Positions 42,493-50,011 of a stretch of DNA of 64,000 nucleotides are shown here, piece after piece. A program made the position numbers and the translations under genes. The notes under the pieces were generated by a model. It saw nothing but the letters and a program-made list of their open reading frames with translations. It made no database searches and had not been told where the DNA came from. How positions within the stretch are numbered: the stretch's first letter is position 1; each line of letters begins with the position of its first letter. Source of the stretch: Halomonas sp. THAF5a (GTDB taxonomy: Bacteria; Pseudomonadota; Gammaproteobacteria; Pseudomonadales; Halomonadaceae); assembly GCF_009363755.1 (NCBI RefSeq), contig NZ_CP045417.1, positions 2,356,001 through 2,420,000 of the forward strand. The letters are read 5' to 3'.

Positions 42493-44328
42493 TTACGAAA
42501 CCTTGACGACCCGGAACATGCCGGCATCCATGTGGTAGAGCAGATGGCAGTGGAAGGCCCAGCTGCCTTCGGCGTCAGCGGTGATCAGCGCCGAGACGCG
42601 CTCACCCGGCTTGACGTTCAGGGTGTGCTTGCGCGGGATCAACTCGCCCTGGCCGTTCTCCAGCTCCATCCACATGCCATGGAGATGGATGGGATGCTCC
42701 ATCATGGTGTCGTTGATCAGGATCAGGCGCAGGCGCTCATCCTTATTGAAGTGAATGGGGCCAGTCACTTCACTGAACTTCTTGCCGTCGAAGGACCACA
42801 TGTAGCGTTCCATATTGCCGGTGAGGTGCAGTTCCAGCTCTCGCTCCGGTTCACGGCTGTCCGGCCAGGGGGTGAAAGCCTTGAGGTCGCGATAGACCAG
42901 CACCCGGCGCTCGCCGGGATCGATACCGATACCGGCCTGATCGTAGCGAGAGCCAGGCTGAGCCGCCCCTGCCGCCAGCATGCCATTGGCGTTCATCCTG
43001 TTCTCTTCACCTGACATGCCCTGCATGTTGGCGTGGTCCATGCCCTGCATGTCCGAGCCATTCATGCCGGAATGATCCATGCCCTGCATGTCTGAGCCGC
43101 CCATGCCGGAATGATCCATGCCCTGCATGTCTGAGCCGCCCATGCCGGAGTGGTCCATGCCCTCCATGCTGCCCATGCCGTGGGCACCCATGGCCTCCAT
43201 GCCACGGTCGGCAATCTTGCGACGCTCGGGGATCTCGGCGGCCATGCCCTCGCGCGGCGCCAGGGTGGCCCGCGCATAGCCGCTGCGATCCATGGGTTCG
43301 GCGAAGATCGTATAGGGCGTGTCGTCCTCGGGTGCGACCAGCACGTCGTAAGTCTCGGCCACCCCTATGCGGAACTCGTCGACGGGAACCGGCTGCACCG
43401 GCTGGCCGTCGGCGGCCACCACGGTCATCTTCAACCCGGGAATACGCACGTCGAAGTAGGACATGGCCGAGCCGTTGATCACCCGTAGACGGACCCGCTC
43501 ACCGGCCTTGAACAACGCCGTCCAATTCTCTTCGGGCGAGTGACCATTGAGCAGGTAGGTGTAGGTACTTCCGGTGACATCGGCGATGTCACGCGAGCTC
43601 ATGCGCATCTTCGCCCACATGCCGCGCATTTCGGCGGTGGCGGCAAAGCCCTTCTCACGCACGTCGGCGAAGAAGTCGGCGACGGTACGCTCCTGGAAGT
43701 TGTAGTAGCCCTCGGCGGTCTTGAGGTTGCGGAAGACCGCCATGGGGTCCTCGAAGGTCCAGTCGGTGAGCAGCAGCACGTGCTCACGGTCGTAACGGAA
43801 GGGCTCACGCTCGGCGGCATCGATGACCAGCGGACCGGCGTGGCCGAGCTGCTCCTGCAGGCCGGAGTGGCTGTGGTACCAGTAGGTACCGTTCTGGCGT
43901 ACCGGGAAGCGATAAGTGAAGGTCTCGCCCGGGGCGATGCCCGGAAAGCTCACCCCCGGCACGCCATCCATCCCGGGAGGCAGGATCAGGCCATGCCAGT
44001 GGATGGACGTGGGCTCGTCGAGCAGGTTGGTGACCCGCAGCACAGCGTCCTGACCCTCCTTGAGACGAACCATCGGCCCGGGGCTGGTGCCGTTGATGCT
44101 GATCGGCCGTGCCTCCTTGCCATCGATCAGGATCGATTCGCGGCGGATAGCCAGCGACACTTCCGGCCCCTCTTCGACTCCCTTGGAATAGACATTGGTC
44201 TGACCCCAGGGGTTGGCCCAGCTAGGACGCAGGCTCAGGGCCGCTGCCGACCCAAGGCCAAGCGCAGCACCGCCTTTGAGGATCTGACGACGTGACAGCG
44301 GATGCGTGATGACGCGCGAGTTTGCCAT
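42493..44328 (-). CDS. copA: Copper resistance multicopper oxidase CopA (PcoA)
   Basis: 611-aa periplasmic oxidase. Tat signal SRRQILKGGAALGLGSAAALSL. Copper-site motifs are all present: HWHGLILPPGMDG, YWYHSHSGLQEQ, HPIHLHGMWMEL and the C-terminal HCHLLYHMDAGM. A Met/His/Asp-rich repeat region (around residues 385-435, units of MDHSGMGGSDMQG) is typical of CopA and binds several copper ions. Likely oxidises Cu(I) to Cu(II). It has its own TTCAG promoter at 44360 and is followed 9 bases later by copB. Confidence 0.95.
   Translation of the reverse strand: MANSRVITHPLSRRQILKGGAALGLGSAAALSLRPSWANPWGQTNVYSKGVEEGPEVSLAIRRESILIDGKEARPISINGTSPGPMVRLKEGQDAVLRVTNLLDEPTSIHWHGLILPPGMDGVPGVSFPGIAPGETFTYRFPVRQNGTYWYHSHSGLQEQLGHAGPLVIDAAEREPFRYDREHVLLLTDWTFEDPMAVFRNLKTAEGYYNFQERTVADFFADVREKGFAATAEMRGMWAKMRMSSRDIADVTGSTYTYLLNGHSPEENWTALFKAGERVRLRVINGSAMSYFDVRIPGLKMTVVAADGQPVQPVPVDEFRIGVAETYDVLVAPEDDTPYTIFAEPMDRSGYARATLAPREGMAAEIPERRKIADRGMEAMGAHGMGSMEGMDHSGMGGSDMQGMDHSGMGGSDMQGMDHSGMNGSDMQGMDHANMQGMSGEENRMNANGMLAAGAAQPGSRYDQAGIGIDPGERRVLVYRDLKAFTPWPDSREPERELELHLTGNMERYMWSFDGKKFSEVTGPIHFNKDERLRLILINDTMMEHPIHLHGMWMELENGQGELIPRKHTLNVKPGERVSALITADAEGSWAFHCHLLYHMDAGMFRVVKVS
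43021..43160 (-). repeat. 39-bp tandem repeat in copA
   Basis: The 13-residue unit MDHSGMGGSDMQG is repeated three times with a diverged fourth copy. Adjacent units are nearly identical at DNA level and could expand or contract. Confidence 0.75.
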
Positions 44329-44359
44329 GTGTGACTCCCGTCCATGTTTGACGCGAGCC

Positions 44360-44391
44360 AGTCTGAAGGATGAACCTGAAACAGGCCTGAA
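44360..44391 (-). promoter_or_regulatory. TTCAG-N6-TTCAG promoter 6, upstream of copAB
   Basis: Minus strand: TTCAG (44391-44387), six bases, TTCAG (44380-44376), ten bases, CAGACT (44365-44360). It lies 32 bases before copA, in the copS-copA gap. The -10 is the weakest of the set, fitting strong dependence on an activator. Confidence 0.75.
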
Positions 44392-44400
44392 AATCCGCGA

Positions 44401-45735
44401 TTAATCGGTAGACTCCTTGATGGGCACCTCCATCCTCACGCACAAGCCCCCCAGCGCACTGGGCTCAAACCTCACTTTCCCGGCATAGCGCGTCATGAGT
44501 TGCCCCAGAATGGAAAGGCCAAGACCATACCCGGGATGACTTTCATCCAGCCGCCGGCCACGCTGACCAAGGCTAGGCAGATCATCTTCTGCAACGCCAG
44601 GACCGTCATCCTCAACGGTAATCCTGAGAAGATCATCGAGCACAATACGACAATCTACTTTTCTGCTGGCCCACTTCCCGGCATTGTCAAGCACTATCCC
44701 GAGCATCTCGGAAAAATCCTGAGACTCAATGGGGACTCGCTTCTCGATTTCCTCCGGCAAGCTCATGGTGAAATCAATATCTGGATAAAGACTTCGAAAC
44801 ATCTCGATCAATCTTGTGCATTCGCGATGGAGATCAGACATGCGCCCTGCGTTTGGGCCCGCAATCCTTGATCGCCTAAGTTCTGCATCCAGTTGAGCGT
44901 GCATTTCTGCAAGTCGCTCAACCAGCTTCTGGCGACGAGTATCATCAATAGGGCGCGAACCTCGCAGCACCTGGGTCACCGCCGCGAGCGGCGTCTTGAG
45001 TGCGTGAGACAGGTTTGCCACCGAGTCGCGGGAGCGTTGCAAACGACTATCGATCTCGTCCATGAACCGGTTGAGTTGAATGACCAAGCTATCTAGCTCA
45101 GAGGGAACATCCAAGGATAGACGCTCTCGATCTCCAGTCCGAAGTTCTCCAAGTTGATTCCGGAGTCGTGAGAGAGGTATCAAGCCACGATTGACCGCCA
45201 GAATATTCAACAGCACCAGGAGCAGTAACAGAACTGCCGCAATAGCCGCTACCCACCAGTGAAGCTCATGCAGCCCCGCTTCTACTTGAGAAAAATCTTC
45301 ACCAACAAGTAGCACCCCACGCTCTTCCTCCAAAGAGAAAGATCGCCGATATACCAATATATGTTGCCCCCCATCCCTGACTTCCACGAGATCATCACTG
45401 GTATCATCCAACAAAAAGTCCAGTGCCTTCACCCAACGTGGGTCTGAAGAGGAGATATCGCTTCCTAAGCGTAGAACGTACAAGTGGTGAAAGGCTTGAA
45501 AAACGCGGCTCGCGGAATCCAGCACGACGGGGGTAGATATATGATCCTGCTTGACTTGTTCAATCGCATGATCGGCTTCTCGTTTCAGTCGCTCTCCGAG
45601 AAAATCACGCGCCAAGTCTTGAAGCAAGATACCATGCAACAGCCATGTGGCTCCGGTCACGATAATGGCAATGCCAGAGAGCCAACACAGCAAGCGGACT
45701 CGCAGGCTCCGTCCGTCAATGCGTAACAAAGACAT
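44401..45735 (-). CDS. copS: Sensor histidine kinase CopS-like
   Basis: 444 aa. Helix 1 about 15-35, a periplasmic sensor domain (about 36-158) with few His/Met residues, helix 2 about 160-182, HAMP-like linker, HisKA box NLSHALKTPL (His244), then ATP-binding N-box LDNAGKW, G1 DDGPGV and G2 YGLGLSIL. The start overlaps copR by 20 bases, so the pair is co-translated. Named CopS from context; the sensor domain alone does not prove copper sensing. Confidence 0.88.
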   Translation of the reverse strand: MSLLRIDGRSLRVRLLCWLSGIAIIVTGATWLLHGILLQDLARDFLGERLKREADHAIEQVKQDHISTPVVLDSASRVFQAFHHLYVLRLGSDISSSDPRWVKALDFLLDDTSDDLVEVRDGGQHILVYRRSFSLEEERGVLLVGEDFSQVEAGLHELHWWVAAIAAVLLLLLVLLNILAVNRGLIPLSRLRNQLGELRTGDRERLSLDVPSELDSLVIQLNRFMDEIDSRLQRSRDSVANLSHALKTPLAAVTQVLRGSRPIDDTRRQKLVERLAEMHAQLDAELRRSRIAGPNAGRMSDLHRECTRLIEMFRSLYPDIDFTMSLPEEIEKRVPIESQDFSEMLGIVLDNAGKWASRKVDCRIVLDDLLRITVEDDGPGVAEDDLPSLGQRGRRLDESHPGYGLGLSILGQLMTRYAGKVRFEPSALGGLCVRMEVPIKESTD

Positions 45736-46381
45736 ACCCCTGCCCGCGCCGAGTTTGTATCAACGATTTCCCTACGTGACGTCGCAATCTGGCAATGTAC
45801 ACTTCAATAATATTAGGCGTCGCCGCATCTTGATCTAATGCGTAAAGTTGCTGTAGAAGGCGTTCTTTAGAAAGCACTCGATCGGGATGATGCATGAAAT
45901 AACGCATGAGAACGAATTCAGTTCTAGTCAGGGACTGCCAAGCCCTACCATTGACGCTGACACATCGGCCTGCCTCATCCAACGTAATACCATTGAGAGA
46001 AAGCTCATGCGACGTACTGCCAAATTTCCTACGAAGTAGCGCTCTAATTCTGGCTATAAGCTCAGGCTCATGAAAGGGTTTTGTCAAGTAATCATCAGCA
46101 CCTTCTTCAAGACCTATGACCTTATCTTCCCATGTATCTCGAGCAGTCAGAATCAGAACAGGAAGGTCGTATCCATCCTTACGCCACTTCTTGAGCAAAT
46201 CCAGTCCCGAGCCGTCTGGAAGACCGAGATCGAGAATTACCAGTTCATAGTGCTCGGTTGCCATAAGCGACCTGGCCACTTTCAGCGAAGTGGCCAGATC
46301 AACCCGGTAACCGTTGTCTTTCAGACTTTCGGCCAGACTCTCAGCGAGAAGGTCGTCATCTTCAAGAAGCAACAGTTTCAT
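45716..46381 (-). CDS. copR: OmpR-family response regulator CopR-like
   Basis: 221 aa. Receiver domain with acidic pocket EDDD (residues 7-10), phospho-acceptor Asp51 (VILDLGLPDGSG) and KPFHEPE; C-terminal winged helix (about 125-220) with LTRTEFVLMRYFMHHPDRVLS and IEVYIARLRRHVG. Binds DNA as a direct-repeat dimer by family rule, which fits the TTCAG-N6-TTCAG sites. It lies 9 bases after the cupredoxin gene, whose promoter carries such a site, so autoregulation is expected. Confidence 0.9.
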   Translation of the reverse strand: MKLLLLEDDDLLAESLAESLKDNGYRVDLATSLKVARSLMATEHYELVILDLGLPDGSGLDLLKKWRKDGYDLPVLILTARDTWEDKVIGLEEGADDYLTKPFHEPELIARIRALLRRKFGSTSHELSLNGITLDEAGRCVSVNGRAWQSLTRTEFVLMRYFMHHPDRVLSKERLLQQLYALDQDAATPNIIEVYIARLRRHVGKSLIQTRRGQGYVFVTH

Positions 46382-46390
46382 GTGAAAAGC

Positions 46391-46903
46391 TTATCCCTGT
46401 AAATCGATATTCCCGGACATGCCGGCCTCATAATGGCCCGGAATATTGCAGGCGTACTCCAGCCCATCAACATTCTGGGGGGCAGTCCATAAGAGTTCTG
46501 CGGTGTCACCCGGCGCGATAGTCACGGACGGCATGCTGCCGCCATGCTCGCCTCCGGCCATGTCATGGCCGCCACCACCATGGCCGCCACCACCACCATG
46601 GCCGCCACCACCATGACTACCCCCCATCTCCTGCATCATCTTGCGATGTGCTTCCTGAGCCTCGGCATCGCCGATGACGAACTCGTGCTCCACGTTACCA
46701 GTATTAACAATTTCGAACTTGATTGTTTCGCCGGGAGCAATGTTGAGCTTCTCATGGTCGAACCACATATCACCCGCCTCGACGCGGATGGTGCGATCGA
46801 CTTCAGCAGTGTTCACTGATGAATGTGAACCGCCATGCTCACCAGCTGCAAAAGCAGCTGTCGTAGCGAGGCCGAGTGCCAGCGTCAGTAGAGTCTTGCG
46901 CAT
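46391..46903 (-). CDS. Periplasmic cupredoxin (copper-binding, plastocyanin-like)
   Basis: 170 aa from ATG 46903 (GAGGG upstream). Signal peptide ending AFA. A cupredoxin fold with type-1 copper ligands: His in NVEHEFVIGD, then Cys, His and Met in CNIPGHYEAGM. A Gly/His-rich loop (GGSHGGGGHGGGGGHGGGGHD) is inserted between them and may bind extra copper. First gene of the copRS operon and controlled by a TTCAG promoter, so it is probably an abundant copper carrier made on induction. Confidence 0.88.
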   Translation of the reverse strand: MRKTLLTLALGLATTAAFAAGEHGGSHSSVNTAEVDRTIRVEAGDMWFDHEKLNIAPGETIKFEIVNTGNVEHEFVIGDAEAQEAHRKMMQEMGGSHGGGGHGGGGGHGGGGHDMAGGEHGGSMPSVTIAPGDTAELLWTAPQNVDGLEYACNIPGHYEAGMSGNIDLQG

Positions 46904-46938
46904 GATATACCCTCTTTTAGTTGAGTCAGGGGAGTTCA

Positions 46939-46970
46939 CTTGTAACGCACAAACCTGAAGACAAGCTGAA
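46939..46970 (-). promoter_or_regulatory. TTCAG-N6-TTCAG promoter 7, upstream of cupredoxin-copRS
   Basis: Minus strand: TTCAG (46970-46966), six bases, TTCAG (46959-46955), ten bases, TACAAG (46944-46939). It lies 36 bases before the ATG at 46903 and implies positive feedback on copRS. Confidence 0.8.
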
Positions 46971-47004
46971 CAAAGCAAAAAATAGTGTCAATCCACATCA
47001 CACC

Positions 47005-47036
47005 TTGACATTGGGCCCACCCATAGGTTGTAAGCT
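47005..47036 (+). promoter_or_regulatory. MerR-type (CueR-like) promoter of the second Met-rich gene
   Basis: TTGACA (47005-47010), a 20-base spacer with ATTGGG...ACCCATAGGTT, then TAAGCT (47031-47036). It aligns closely with the promoter at 4521-4552. Divergent from promoter 7, so the 210-base gap carries two copper-type controls facing opposite ways. Confidence 0.6.
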
Positions 47037-47112
47037 CATAACTGAAGCTAAACAGCCTTCCCTGCCTCGGTAAGGCGATTTCTCTACCAGCAGCAAGATG
47101 AGAGTACAGCAC

Positions 47113-47733
47113 ATGATCAAGCACAAGCAGCTTCTCGCCATCGCTCTGGCCGCCAGCATGGGTGTCGTCACCAGCGGTGCCGCCTCTGCGCAAGGTATGC
47201 AACAGGGTCAGGGCATGCAACAAGGCGGCATGATGGGCGGTCAGGGCGGTATGGGCCCCGGCATGATGATGGGCGGCCAAGGCGGCATGGGCCCCGGCAT
47301 GATGATGGGCGGCCAGGGCGGCATGGGCCCCGGCATGATGATGGGCGGCCAGGGCGGCATGGGCCCCGGCATGATGATGGGCGGCCAAGGCGGCATGATG
47401 CCCTGCCCGATGATGTCCGGCATGGGCGGCATGGCCGGAATGCTCGACGAAGAGCAGCTGAGTTCCCTGCGCGAGATGCGCAGGGAGCACCGTTCCGCCC
47501 AGTTCGAACGCATGGGCGAGATGATGAACCTGCGTGACGACATGATGCTGCTGATGCAGGCGGAGCGTCCTGATCCGGAGGAGGTCCAGGCACTCCATGG
47601 TCAGATGGCCACCCTCCAGGGCGAGATGATGGCGGACAAGGTGCGCATGCGTAATCGGATGCAGGATCTGCTGAGCGATCAGCAGCGCGAGCAGCTGAAG
47701 CAGGACCCGTCTTCCGGCAACAACCCGCAGTGA
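47113..47733 (+). CDS. Met-rich periplasmic Spy/CpxP-like protein, second copy
   Basis: 206 aa from ATG 47113; an in-frame ATG at 47098 would add five residues, but the signal peptide MIKHKQLLAIALAASMGVVTSG begins better at 47113. A 12-residue Met/Gly repeat (42-95) is followed by MMPCPMMSGM and a helical domain nearly identical in pattern to the one at 21864-22499 (REHRSAQFERMGEMMNLRDDM, LLSDQQREQLKQ). Likely a periplasmic Cu(I)-binding chaperone. It has a MerR-type promoter, unlike its paralogue. Confidence 0.75.
   Translation: MIKHKQLLAIALAASMGVVTSGAASAQGMQQGQGMQQGGMMGGQGGMGPGMMMGGQGGMGPGMMMGGQGGMGPGMMMGGQGGMGPGMMMGGQGGMMPCPMMSGMGGMAGMLDEEQLSSLREMRREHRSAQFERMGEMMNLRDDMMLLMQAERPDPEEVQALHGQMATLQGEMMADKVRMRNRMQDLLSDQQREQLKQDPSSGNNPQ
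47236..47397 (+). repeat. 36-bp tandem repeat coding Met/Gly motif
   Basis: The 12-residue unit GGQGGMGPGMMM occurs four times plus half a unit. Unit length differs from the 48-bp repeat of the paralogue at 21996, so the arrays expanded independently. Confidence 0.85.
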
Positions 47734-47762
47734 TACCCGATGCCCGCCGCCTGACGGGTATC
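47732..47762 (+). other. Hairpin after the Met-rich gene
   Basis: GATACCCG (47732-47739) pairs with CGGGTATC (47755-47762) across a 15-base loop directly at the stop codon. No T-run follows; a terminator function is uncertain. Confidence 0.35.
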
Positions 47763-47852
47763 GCTCAGCCATCTCGCTCCCTATTGCGCTGGGTCAAGGT
47801 GGTCAACCGGATGACTGGCACAGAATGACACAAGGATGACGAGGGAATCACC

Positions 47853-48155
47853 ATGACCGAACAGGCCAGACCGCTGCACCGCACACGAGGAGGACGCTTG
47901 CTGGCGTTGCTGCTCGTGGTGCTGCTGTCAGTGACCGGCCTGACCGCTCAGGCGGCCATGGAGAGCTGCGCCGCTGACTGCAGCACGGCTGAGGTCGAGT
48001 TGTTCGATCACGCCGACCCCGAATGCGCCGGCTGCGCGGCCCTGGCGTCGACGCCCCTCGTCATTCCTGCCACCCCCGACACCCTGGCCGACACCGCCGG
48101 ACCGGCTAAGGTCGAATTCATCGCCCCGCCCCCGCGCGAACCTCCCAGACCCTGA
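47853..48155 (+). CDS. Small secreted Cys-containing protein, unknown
   Basis: 100 aa. A long basic n-region and hydrophobic core form a signal peptide (cleavage near AQAAMES). The mature part has five cysteines (SCAADCSTAEV, PECAGCAAL), a plausible soft-metal site, and a Pro-rich tail. Resembles DUF2946-type small proteins in size and layout, but that assignment is weak. First of three closely packed genes ending with a DUF411 protein. Confidence 0.6.
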   Translation: MTEQARPLHRTRGGRLLALLLVVLLSVTGLTAQAAMESCAADCSTAEVELFDHADPECAGCAALASTPLVIPATPDTLADTAGPAKVEFIAPPPREPPRP

Positions 48156-48233
48156 CCGTGCATCCAACGCCTCGGTGATGCTGGCCATCGGCCTGCCACC
48201 GGATTTACCTGCACGTTCGTCAGGAGTCTTGTT

Positions 48234-48386
48234 ATGTTCAGCAACGAATGCTTCGCCTTCATGGACTCAATGAGCTGGATGGGATGGCTGATGCCGCTGA
48301 CGGTCACGCTTTTGCTTGGCCTAGGCATTGCCGCCCTCGTCAAATACCTGTTCGTTTCCCGTCACACCCAGGAGAACCGCTCATGA
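48234..48386 (+). CDS. 50-aa Met-rich single-span membrane protein
   Basis: ATG 48234 has CAGGAG 8 bases upstream. The product starts MFSNECFAFMDSMSWMGWLMP, has one transmembrane helix (about 17-42) and ends in a short basic tail (SRHTQENRS). Its TGA overlaps the DUF411 start (ATGA), which supports translation. Five Met and one Cys precede or enter the helix. It resembles the N-terminus of other small copper-operon membrane proteins; function unknown. Confidence 0.6.
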   Translation: MFSNECFAFMDSMSWMGWLMPLTVTLLLGLGIAALVKYLFVSRHTQENRS

Positions 48387-48823
48387 ACCGCTTTGCCCCC
48401 ACCCTCTTTTTCTCCACCGCGCTGCTGTTGGGCGCCGGCACCACCCAGGCCGCATCGCCGACCGAGGCCACCCTCTACAAGAATCCCCAGTGCGGCTGCT
48501 GCGACGAGTACGCCCGCCAGCTTGAGGAGCGCGGTGTCAGCGTGACCATCGTCGATGACGTGGAGCTGGGCAAGGTCAAGGAGCGCGTCGGCCTGCCCTA
48601 CGGGCTCGGCGCCTGCCACACCATCGAGATGGGTGAATACGTGATCGAGGGGCATGTTCCCTTCGTGGCGATGGAGAAACTATTCGAGGAGCGTCCGGAC
48701 ACCGATGGCATCGGCCTGGCCGGCATGCCTATCGGGACCCCCGGGATGCCGGGCCCAAAGCAGGAAGACTGGAACGTCTACCAATTCCGCGACGGGGAGT
48801 CCAAGTCTTTCATGACGCTCTGA
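48383..48823 (+). CDS. DUF411-family metal-binding periplasmic protein
   Basis: 146 aa from ATG 48383. Signal peptide ending TQA (about residue 23). DUF411 motifs: LYKNPQCGCCDEYARQL with three Cys, LGACHTIEMGEYVIEGHVP and GIGLAGMPIGTPGMP. Cys, His and Met residues are likely copper ligands. Often encoded beside CopA/CopB systems. Followed by a strong terminator. Confidence 0.85.
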   Translation: MNRFAPTLFFSTALLLGAGTTQAASPTEATLYKNPQCGCCDEYARQLEERGVSVTIVDDVELGKVKERVGLPYGLGACHTIEMGEYVIEGHVPFVAMEKLFEERPDTDGIGLAGMPIGTPGMPGPKQEDWNVYQFRDGESKSFMTL

Positions 48824-48843
48824 AAACTAGGTCAGACTGATTA

Positions 48844-48869
48844 AGCTCCGACTCAAGTCGGAGCTTTTT
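48844..48869 (+). terminator. Rho-independent terminator after the DUF411 gene
   Basis: AGCTCCGACT-CA-AGTCGGAGCT followed by TTTTT. The sequence between here and the tnsC stop (49001) is AT-rich and holds nothing else recognisable. Confidence 0.92.
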
Positions 48870-49000
48870 CTTCAGATCCGTGGCTTCAACAAGCCATTCA
48901 ATAAATAAACGATTAATCAACTACCTAAGGGAGAACTCTATATCTACAACCTAGATGCTTTCATGGGTTTCGAATGATTTTCAGGAAACCAATATTTTAA

Positions 49001-50011
49001 TCAGGACTTCTTCAATATTTCATTTAGACTCAGAGAGTCAATAAACTGAGTCGGAACAAAGGCTTCTTCCTCTGATACTGCAAGAGGATTATAATCTGAA
49101 TATCTTGAAACCTCACTAAACAGAAGGCTTTCTGGTTTTTCTTTGAATGGATTATTCTGGCCGGGAAACATGACTTGGTATGCCTTGACAAGGTGCGCCA
49201 AATCAAGTGAATCAGCACCTTCGACCATTGCAATAGTAACAGCCTCATTAAGCAATGCTTTTAGACGCCGGACCTCCCCCCGGCTATAAGAAAAAAGGGG
49301 TAATGCTATATTTTTATCTTCCAATCTTGGCGGCGTATCGAAAGGCATCCTGACCGCCAACCCCTTAAGAAATCTTACAAACTCTTCTGGTCCATTTGAC
49401 AATTTGAAATATGGAATAACTCTACGGCAAATTAGGCGGGAAGACCATTGTGGCTCTTCAGCAATTTGTGCAGCCCATGGCATCCCAACCAAAACGATAG
49501 GGATCTGTGACTCCTCGCTGATCATCTTTAATCGATTGGCAATGACCTGCCTATCACGAGCCGACTTGAACTCGAGAATCTCTTGAAACTCGTTTATTAT
49601 TATTAACTCTGTTTTACAGCGTCTCAACGCCTTGATCAATGATTCCGTCAAACCAATATCACGACTTCTACCACGGCGATACTCACTACCAAATTGCCCA
49701 AGATCGCTGAGCATCTGGATCATCATCTGTTCGAGATTAAGCTTACTGGGGATACGACTTACCAATAATGGCTTAATTAAAACATCACCTTCTCGGCGCA
49801 CATCAACCCTAGATTTGTAATGATTGATCAGATGAGTTTTACCTGACCCTGTATCACCGATAAGCAGCATGCACTGTGGCTCACCGCCTAATTTACGATA
49901 AGCTCTCAGCCGATCAAAATCTTGAAGAACCGTCGTGAGAACTGGGTGCTCCACAAAGCAATCAATGAAACTTTTCAGCCTTTCCCTATCATTTGGTTCA
50001 AGCTCAAACAT
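49001..50011 (-). CDS. tnsC: TnsC/TniB-like AAA+ transposition regulator
   Basis: 336 aa from ATG 50011. Walker A LLIGDTGSGKTHL (residues 49-61), Walker B ELIIINEFQEI, sensor region PIVLVGMPWAAQI. The target-communication ATPase of Tn7-like systems, linking target choice to TnsAB. The start overlaps the tnsB stop by one base (TGATG). AT-rich compared with the island. No tniQ/tnsD gene follows it, which is unusual. Confidence 0.85.
   Translation of the reverse strand: MFELEPNDRERLKSFIDCFVEHPVLTTVLQDFDRLRAYRKLGGEPQCMLLIGDTGSGKTHLINHYKSRVDVRREGDVLIKPLLVSRIPSKLNLEQMMIQMLSDLGQFGSEYRRGRSRDIGLTESLIKALRRCKTELIIINEFQEILEFKSARDRQVIANRLKMISEESQIPIVLVGMPWAAQIAEEPQWSSRLICRRVIPYFKLSNGPEEFVRFLKGLAVRMPFDTPPRLEDKNIALPLFSYSRGEVRRLKALLNEAVTIAMVEGADSLDLAHLVKAYQVMFPGQNNPFKEKPESLLFSEVSRYSDYNPLAVSEEEAFVPTQFIDSLSLNEILKKS

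Noticed and set aside
43021-43160. CRISPR array or regulatory repeat in the Met-rich region of copA
   Set aside because: The repeats are in frame, without spacers, and encode the usual CopA Met/His motif.
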